64,000 nucleotides of DNA from Ophiura sarsii (lineage: Eukaryota > Echinodermata > Ophiuroidea > Amphilepidida > Ophiuridae): the NCBI GenBank assembly GCA_035610835.1, contig CM069446.1:52914934-52978933 (forward strand). The letters run 5' to 3'. Positions 48,801-51,800 of the stretch are shown here, one piece after another (positions within the stretch are counted from its first letter, which is position 1; the number at the start of each line of letters is the position of its first letter). Under the pieces are notes generated by a model. It was given only the letters and a program-made list of their open reading frames with translations, was not told the DNA's origin and ran no database searches. A program made the position numbers and the translations under genes.

Positions 48801-51800
48801 TTGGCGTTCGTGCAATGCATTGTGGGAAGTTTGATGGTTTATCATGAGATATTAATGACATATCAGACGTATTTGATATCAATATCTTTAGTAACATGAC
48901 CGTTCCATGGGAAATTCAAGTGAAACATCCGTTTCCCAATTGGTCAGCCATTACTAATCAAAAGGCAAGGTATAAGTTATAAAGGTGCACACTTTTTATT
49001 TTATATAACTTTCAATATGATTACATTGTTATTGTTTAACACTGAAATGAGAGCTACAGCCTTTTCAATTAGCAATTAGTTTCCAGGACATTCAATATTT
49101 AGTTGAAATATACAAATAAGCATGATATCGCTGTTCTCCATCTAGCCCTTCAGCATGTACGAGCGTATAAAGTAATACTTCCTATGTATAACCTTTGAGC
49201 AGTCTGCTCTATACATGTTTAAGGGCCAAAAACACATCTATTAAGACCTTGTAAGTGCTCTTGCCCCTGAACATGTATAAAGCAACACCTTCATTGCGTA
49301 ACCGTTAGGCAGTTTTACTATATACATGTTGAAGGGCCAGAAAAAACAAAGGTTTTGACAGAACAGCGACGATGATTTGCAAGAAAACTTGGTATACCTT
49401 TGGATCGGCTTTAGATTTTCCAGTTTCACAGGCCGACTCAAATCAAACTAGAATTACCCCCTCCCCATACCAAATGGTGTTCTCTATGGCCCCACCTGTT
49501 TGTAAATGGTTAAAGTCTCACCTCATCTTTCATGATAAACTCTTTCAGTCCACCACCATCCTCAAAGAAATCATTGTCCATATGGCCCGAATATCGCCCT
49601 TCGCTGGACGTCAACGTTCCGTCTCCTCTCATACCCGAGCTGCTTCCGCTATCGCTCCCCGTTCCCCAACGCTTCCGAGACGACTTGGGTATCGTAAGCA
49701 GCGACTGCTGTCCGCTGGAAGCAGAGCGAGTCGTCAGCGTCTCGCTCTCTGCTCCCATTCCGTCAAACCCACTGTCGCAGTTCTCGTTGAGAGCCTGCAG
49801 CCTAGTTTCATTGTCGTATATCTGGTTCAACTCGCTCGATTGGTCCGAATTACGAGAATGGTTCTGCCTTCTGTCGTCAGGCGGTAACATTATAGGTCCT
49901 CCGGCATACAGACTATTAGTTGCCCGCTTGTTACGCACAATGGGATCACTGGCATCTGTGACTGAGTAAGTAGCTTGACTATCCGTGTATGTTCTGGGCC
50001 TGGGTATTTCCATTTCATATTCCTGACCCTTTGAGTGCCTATTGGAGGAGTGCAGGCTATCGCTACTGCTATTTGGCAACTTTCCCGCATTGGCCAGGCC
50101 GAAATGCGAGCTGTTCTCCTCCACAAACTTGGCACTCTTTAACACCCCTTGTTCCATGACCACATTAGCTTGCTGCGGTGTGTTGGAACTCTGACTGCTG
50201 CTCGCTACCGAGCTGGCTTCGCTTCTCTTCGACAAAGTCCGCTTCGGAGAATTCAGCCTGGTGACACCCGATGGCGCAGCATTCCCTAGTGTCCTATCAC
50301 TTAATGTTAACGACGAATCCAAGTGGGCTATTTTATCTATATCCGTTTCTTGAAACTGGTTCGAATCCTTCCCGCTCAAGCCATGATCACCATTAGCCAA
50401 CCACTCATCATTGTCTAACGACTCGTTATCAGAGTCAGTCTCGAGCTCGTCATCACTGTCGACATTGTCATAGAATGATTCTCGGTACATGGAGCTGTGG
50501 CGACTGGCCGAGTATGTTGCATATTTGATATCTTGGCCACTGTTCCTTGAAGCCAGCATACGACGTACCCCGCCGGATAACCTTAATGGATTACCTATGA
50601 GAGATTGGAATTGGAGAGATGAGGAAATGGTAAGGTTACTTTGGCGGTATTTTTAATATTACAAAAAGTTCAGACAAATTTCTAGCGATCCAGGCTTACA
50701 GCTCATTGGTATTGTGATTAAGCATAATTCCGCTTTCTGCTGTATAGTAATAGCTTTGAACTGTATGTACCTTGAGAATGAGCGGCATGAACATGAACTT
50801 TGAAAAAAAATCAGTTCTCAGCGACAATAATTCAGATACGATATCTTTCAAATCATGCATGCACTCTCAGGTCAAGATTTTCGTCTGTATTCCTACATTT
50901 AGAATCATTTGATCTTCTGGGAGTGTGCATTCAGCTCGATTCATGCATGTACTTCGAGACTAATCTTTCCTCTGCATTCACTGGACATTTGTTTACTACT
51001 GACTGAATATAAAAAACATAGTTATGAAAAAAGTGTGTCTATGTCATCAAAGAGTACTTCCCACACAGGATATGTTTATGGGTAGCAATTTGTGTATGTT
51101 TTCGTAGAAAAGGGTTGGTCTATCAATTTTGGTGATATATCCACTTATAAGGTGGGCCCGGTCATCCGGGTACTTTGTATCTTTTGCCGTTGACAACAAA
51201 CCAGACGTTTTAACTACCTATCAGTTTTAAGCTCTACTCGCCCATACCCAAGGGATCGCATCACGCTGTGTACGCTGTGTAAAAGGCTTTTGTTTACCTC
51301 TTTGGTTTGTGGTCAACAGCATGTGACGTCACACTGTGGCAACCTGTTTGGTTTTTTTAAAAACCATGACTGACTTAATATATTTCCTGGTAGGCCAATT
51401 CATGTAAAGTCCAATTTCGTTCAGTGTAATTCATAATGACTGGGAATTGCAATTATGATATTTTGTAATAAATCTGGTGGCAGCAAACAGTAATTACATT
51501 AAAAAACACCAAATATAAAATGTCATCTTGCATTTTTTCACCCTTAGACCATGGAGTTGAAAACCAAACCCTTGCATATAGATTGCATTTTTTAAATTTC
51601 TTTTGGTGATTAACTGTAAATAATATTGCATTTTTTGAAATTGGTGCGAAAAAAGCCACACCCGACTCCTCTCACACGCAACGGCCTCACAAAGGGGGCG
51701 TTAAAGGTACAGTGTCACCATTCTGTATGATTAAAGAACTTAAAAAACAATAAATTCTATGGACATATTTTACATTTCAATTCTGTCACGTTAAAGCGGA

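Noticed and set aside
49372..49969. Long plus-strand frames over exon 2
   Set aside because: They are antisense shadows of the Ser-rich exon, with no domain and with TIAM splice sites on the other strand.
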